Assembly (NCBI GenBank): GCA_900543875.1
Contig: UQSV01000022.1
Coordinates: forward strand, 1-26,426
Source of the DNA: an uncultured Coriobacteriaceae bacterium
Lineage (GTDB): Bacteria > Actinomycetota > Coriobacteriia > Coriobacteriales > Atopobiaceae
DNA: 26,426 nt
Direction: 5' to 3'
In this document: in pieces, positions 24,260-26,426 of the stretch
Layout of the letters: every line of letters begins with the position of its first letter
Position numbering within the stretch: the stretch's first letter is position 1
Notes under the pieces: model-generated
The model's database searches: none
Told to the model about the DNA's origin: nothing
Seen by the model: only the letters and a program-made list of their open reading frames with translations
Made by a program: the position numbers and the translations under genes

Positions 24260-25126
24260 CTACTTGAGCAGCCAGTTCTCGTAGGAGATGCCGTAGCTGG
24301 CGTACTTGTCGCACAGGTCTGCGACGAAGCCGTCGGCGTCCATGGCCTTGAGGGTCTCGGTGACCTTGTCGGCGAGCTGCTGGGAGCCCTTCTTGAAGCC
24401 AACGGCGTAGCGCTCGCTCGAGAGGGCCTCGTCGAGCTGGGCGTAGGCGTCGGGCTTGGCGGCGAGCTGGTACTGGGCGATGGAGAGATCGCAGGCGACG
24501 GCGTCGACGGCACCGCTCTCGAGCTGCATGAACGCGGTGTTGTAGTCGCCGATGGTGTCGAGCGAGGCGAAGGTGGCGGCGAGGGTGGCCTGGTCGCCCT
24601 GCAGGACCTCGAGGGCGGCGGAGTCGGTCTGGGTGATGACGGCCTTGCCTGCGAGGTCGGCGAGCGAGGAGATGCCGGAGTCCTTCTTGACCACGACGAC
24701 CTGGCCGTTCTTCATGTAGGGCTCGGAGAAGGTGTAGTCGTCCTCGCGGCCCTCCATGGTGAAGCCGTTCCAGATGCAGGTGATGGCGCCCGAGTTGAGC
24801 AGGGTGTCCTTGGCGTCCCAGTCGATGGGCTCGAGGTTGAGCTCCCAGGAGTTGCGCTTGCAGACCTCGCCGGCGAGGTCGATGTCGAAGCCGGTGAAGT
24901 TGCCGTCGTCGCCAACGAAGCCGTAGGGCGGGTAGGCCTGGTCGAAGCCGAGCGTGAGCTCGGTGATGTTGGCGGAGTCGTCGGCCGCGGCGGTGCTCGC
25001 GGCGGCGGTGGTGCTGGCTGCGCTGCCGGAGCCGCCGCAGCCAACGAGGCCGAGGCCGCAGACGGCGGCGAGGCCGCCTGCGAGGGAGAGGAACTGGCGG
25101 CGGGAGATTTGGGCGTTGGCGTTCAT
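24260..25126 (-). CDS. Polar amino-acid ABC transporter, substrate-binding lipoprotein
   Basis: A 288-residue family-3 periplasmic-type binding protein. The signal has RRQFLSLAG at residues 9-17, a twin-arginine-like motif, followed by a lipobox LVGC with the lipidated Cys30. An Ala/Ser/Thr-rich linker (~31-50) follows. LGFDQAYPPYGFVGDDGNFT and GFDIDLAGEVCKR are the family's first ligand-binding segments, and GSQQLADKVTETLKAMDADG is near the end. It captures an amino acid outside the membrane and delivers it to the permease. AAGGAGG lies 5 bases before the ATG. Its promoter carries two tandem palindromes. Confidence 0.94.
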   Translation of the reverse strand: MNANAQISRRQFLSLAGGLAAVCGLGLVGCGGSGSAASTTAAASTAAADDSANITELTLGFDQAYPPYGFVGDDGNFTGFDIDLAGEVCKRNSWELNLEPIDWDAKDTLLNSGAITCIWNGFTMEGREDDYTFSEPYMKNGQVVVVKKDSGISSLADLAGKAVITQTDSAALEVLQGDQATLAATFASLDTIGDYNTAFMQLESGAVDAVACDLSIAQYQLAAKPDAYAQLDEALSSERYAVGFKKGSQQLADKVTETLKAMDADGFVADLCDKYASYGISYENWLLK

Positions 25127-25171
25127 GGATCCTCCTTGGTGGTGGTGGCGGGCGGCTGCGCCGTGCGTGCC

Positions 25172-25229
25172 ACTTTAGTTTGCTAAAGTCGATGGCACTC
25201 ACTTTAGCAAGATAAAGTAACGCGTGCAA
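25172..25229 (-). promoter_or_regulatory. Promoter with two tandem 18-bp operators, ABC transporter operon
   Basis: ACTTTAGTTTGCTAAAGT (25172-25189) and ACTTTAGCAAGATAAAGT (25201-25218) are two palindromes of the form ACTTTA-n6-TAAAGT, 29 bases apart. On the minus strand TTGCAC (25229-25224) and TAAAGT (25206-25201) give a -35/-10 pair with a 17-base spacer. One operator covers the -10 and spacer, the other lies just after the expected start of transcription. This is a strong repression layout. I cannot name the regulator. Confidence 0.7.
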
Positions 25230-25423
25230 GTTACGTCTCTGTTGCGGTGACGAGCCGGACGGCACTAGCGATAGTCTGGGGCTAAAAGGCTTGTGGGTGA
25301 GTAGCGGGTCGCGTGAACGCTCGCCAACTGCGGGTTTTCACTTGCTGCGGTCCTGGCTGCCCGCGGATGAGCTGTTTAGACCCAGACAAACGTAAATGGG
25401 GTGGGCCGTTCTGGCGACGTAAG

Positions 25424-25553
25424 TTCGTTTTTCTGAAGCTAACTGGCTGGGTTGGAACATGGCCAACGAGCGGGCATTTGATTTATCTGGGGTTTTGCTG
25501 ACGCGTGTACGCCGGTTACTTGGGGTCGACCATTTAGCTTCAGGAAAACGGAA
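25424..25553. repeat. Imperfect long inverted repeat, ~130 bp element
   Basis: TTCGTTTTTCTGAAGCTAA (25424-25442) and TTAGCTTCAGGAAAACGGAA (25534-25553) are inverted copies with one mismatch and one single-base length difference, 91 bases apart. The core CTGAAGCTAA/TTAGCTTCAG is perfect. It looks like the ends of a small mobile or repeated element, or a long RNA stem. Confidence 0.6.
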
Positions 25554-25652
25554 ACGCTATCTTTCAAGATGGCCCGCGACACGGCGAAGGTGTCTTCATG
25601 CGGGCGTTGTTCAGAAGATAGTCGAACGCGTGATTTGAACTTTTCCTGCAGG

Positions 25653-25680
25653 AAGGCCCCCTCGAGGGCCTTTTCCTTTA
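25653..25680 (+). terminator. Intrinsic terminator
   Basis: AAGGCCC (25653-25659) pairs with GGGCCTT (25666-25672), followed by TTCCTTTA. It ends the structured stretch and lies 154 bases before the FAD-subunit gene, so it could end a small RNA or attenuate a leader. Confidence 0.7.
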
Positions 25681-25833
25681 GGATTGGATGGTAAGGATTC
25701 AAGAGGGGGCGCCGCGCGCCATTGGCCTTGCACTTGCTGCCCATGCCCGGGTGGTGGCGCGAGGCCTTGTCATGTGGGCCCTACAGATGACCGCACGCGG
25801 GTGCGCGGCGCGGCCGATATCCGAAGGAGAAAT

Positions 25834-26426
25834 GTGCTCCAGTTCAAGAACTACGCACGCCCCGACACGGTCGAGGAGGCGTACGAGCTTGTCCGCAAGG
25901 GTCGCATGAACCGCATCATGGGAGGCGGCGTCTGGCTTCGCCTCCAGGACCGCCGCATCTCGACGGTCATCGACCTGTCCTCCTGCGGCCTCGACAAGAT
26001 CGAGGAGACCGAGGACGCCTTCGTCATCGGGTCCATGGTGACCCTGCGCCAGCTTGAGTGCCACCAGGCCTTCAACGACGCCACCTGCCACGTCTTCGAG
26101 CGCGCCGTGCGCGACATCGTGGGCACCCAGATGCGTAACCTCGCCACCGTGGGCGGCTCCGTCTTTGGCCGCTTTGGCTTCTCCGACGTCCTCACCGCGC
26201 TGCTCGCCCTCGACACCGAGGTCGAGCTCGTGGGAGCCGGCACCGTGAGCCTCGCGACCTTTGCCCAGATGGGCTACGAGCGCGACGTCCTCGCCCACGT
26301 GATCGTGCGCAAGCACGACTACCGCGCGAGCTTCCAGGTCGTACGCCGCAGCGCCACCGACTTCCCGGTGCTCAACGTCTGCGCCGCCGAGTGGGACGGC
26401 TGGCACGTGGCCGTGGGCGCCCGCCC
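25834..26426 (+). CDS. FAD-binding subunit of a molybdenum hydroxylase (3' end cut by window edge)
   Basis: I translated this frame by hand. It opens with GTG at 25834 and runs to the right edge without a stop (197 codons). It matches the FAD domain (PF00941 type) of xanthine dehydrogenase/CO dehydrogenase-like enzymes, which passes electrons between the iron-sulfur and molybdopterin subunits and NAD or another acceptor. RIMGGGVWLRL near residue 27 is the first FAD loop. VIDLSSCGLDKIE and FVIGSMVTLRQLE follow, then TQMRNLATVGGSVFGRFGFS (second FAD loop) and LLALDTEVELVG. AAGGAG at 25824-25829 is 4 bases before the GTG; the overlapping ATG at 25832 is out of frame. The partner subunits probably lie to the right of the window. 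The substrate is unknown. Confidence 0.9.
   Translation, partial: MLQFKNYARPDTVEEAYELVRKGRMNRIMGGGVWLRLQDRRISTVIDLSSCGLDKIEETEDAFVIGSMVTLRQLECHQAFNDATCHVFERAVRDIVGTQMRNLATVGGSVFGRFGFSDVLTALLALDTEVELVGAGTVSLATFAQMGYERDVLAHVIVRKHDYRASFQVVRRSATDFPVLNVCAAEWDGWHVAVGAR

Larger units (their letters stand above)
25230..25833. other. Gene-poor stretch with structured elements before the FAD-subunit gene
   Basis: About 600 bases without a convincing gene. Its contents are a long imperfect inverted repeat (25424-25553), three nested stems (CTATCTT 25557-25563 with AAGATAG 25615-25621; CCCGC 25573-25577 with GCGGG 25600-25604; GACAC 25578-25582 with GTGTC 25590-25594), and a terminator (25653-25680). 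A 101-codon minus-strand frame (25744-25439) contains FLKLNGRPQVTG and may be a repeat-derived ORF; I do not count it as a gene. No tRNA cloverleaf is visible. Confidence 0.5.

Noticed and set aside
23516..25186. Plus-strand frame of 556 codons
   Set aside because: It is a shadow of the permease and lipoprotein genes; Gly/Val/Glu/Ala-rich with no recognisable domain.
25557..25660. tRNA or tmRNA
   Set aside because: The nested stems do not form a cloverleaf, and there is no T-arm GGTTCGA-type sequence or acceptor stem.
25439..25744. 101-codon minus-strand ORF
   Set aside because: It overlaps the inverted repeat and terminator and has no ribosome binding site or domain; a repeat-derived frame is more likely.

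Overview
The window looks like a chromosomal segment of a high-GC, anaerobic, gut- or mouth-type actinobacterium, probably class Coriobacteriia (Olsenella/Atopobium/Collinsella-like). This is inferred from codon use, from a TM1266-type regulator linked to iron-only hydrogenase, from a flavodoxin resembling the gut BilS group, and from a molybdenum-hydroxylase FAD subunit. No 16S gene or other taxonomic marker is present.

Layout. (1) 1-9587 is a surface-polysaccharide locus. It holds a membrane acyltransferase running off the left edge on the minus strand, then a plus-strand run (GT2 glycosyltransferase, UDP-glucose 6-dehydrogenase ugd, dTDP-glucose 4,6-dehydratase rmlB, a second GT2, a second acyltransferase). 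Two more GT2 genes converge on the run from the minus strand and share a strong terminator. The locus is lower in GC than the rest, except rmlB, which is a GC-rich block. (2) 9832-13667 is an accessory cluster: an N-terminally truncated RecG-like/AlbA_2-family protein, a zinc-ribbon NERD-domain protein behind an elaborate structured leader, and an AAA ATPase preceded by a short direct-repeat array. (3) 13703-15736 encodes a TetM/EF-G-like GTPase on the minus strand. Divergent from it, 15959-17379 is a tight two-gene unit (DUF4869-type protein plus a P-loop protein) behind a 19-bp palindrome. (4) 17612-19471 is argR-argG, ending in a terminator. (5) 19684-22195 carries, on the minus strand, a BilS-like flavodoxin, a TauE/SafE permease and pyrE. 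(6) 22366-22620 is a small hydrogenase-type regulator. An 82-bp near-perfect inverted repeat fills the gap to a minus-strand polar amino-acid ABC transporter (ATPase, permease, lipoprotein), whose promoter carries two tandem 18-bp palindromes. (7) After a ~700-bp gene-poor stretch with inverted repeats, nested stems and a terminator, a molybdenum-hydroxylase FAD-subunit gene starts at 25834 and runs off the right edge.

Two real genes are easy to miss because they are cut by the window edges: the acyltransferase at 1-977 (minus) and the FAD subunit at 25834-26426 (plus). The best candidates for an undescribed system are the DUF4869/P-loop pair with its palindromic operator, and the RecG-like/NERD/AAA cluster with its leader RNA and repeat array. 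Both are functional inferences from sequence and context only.
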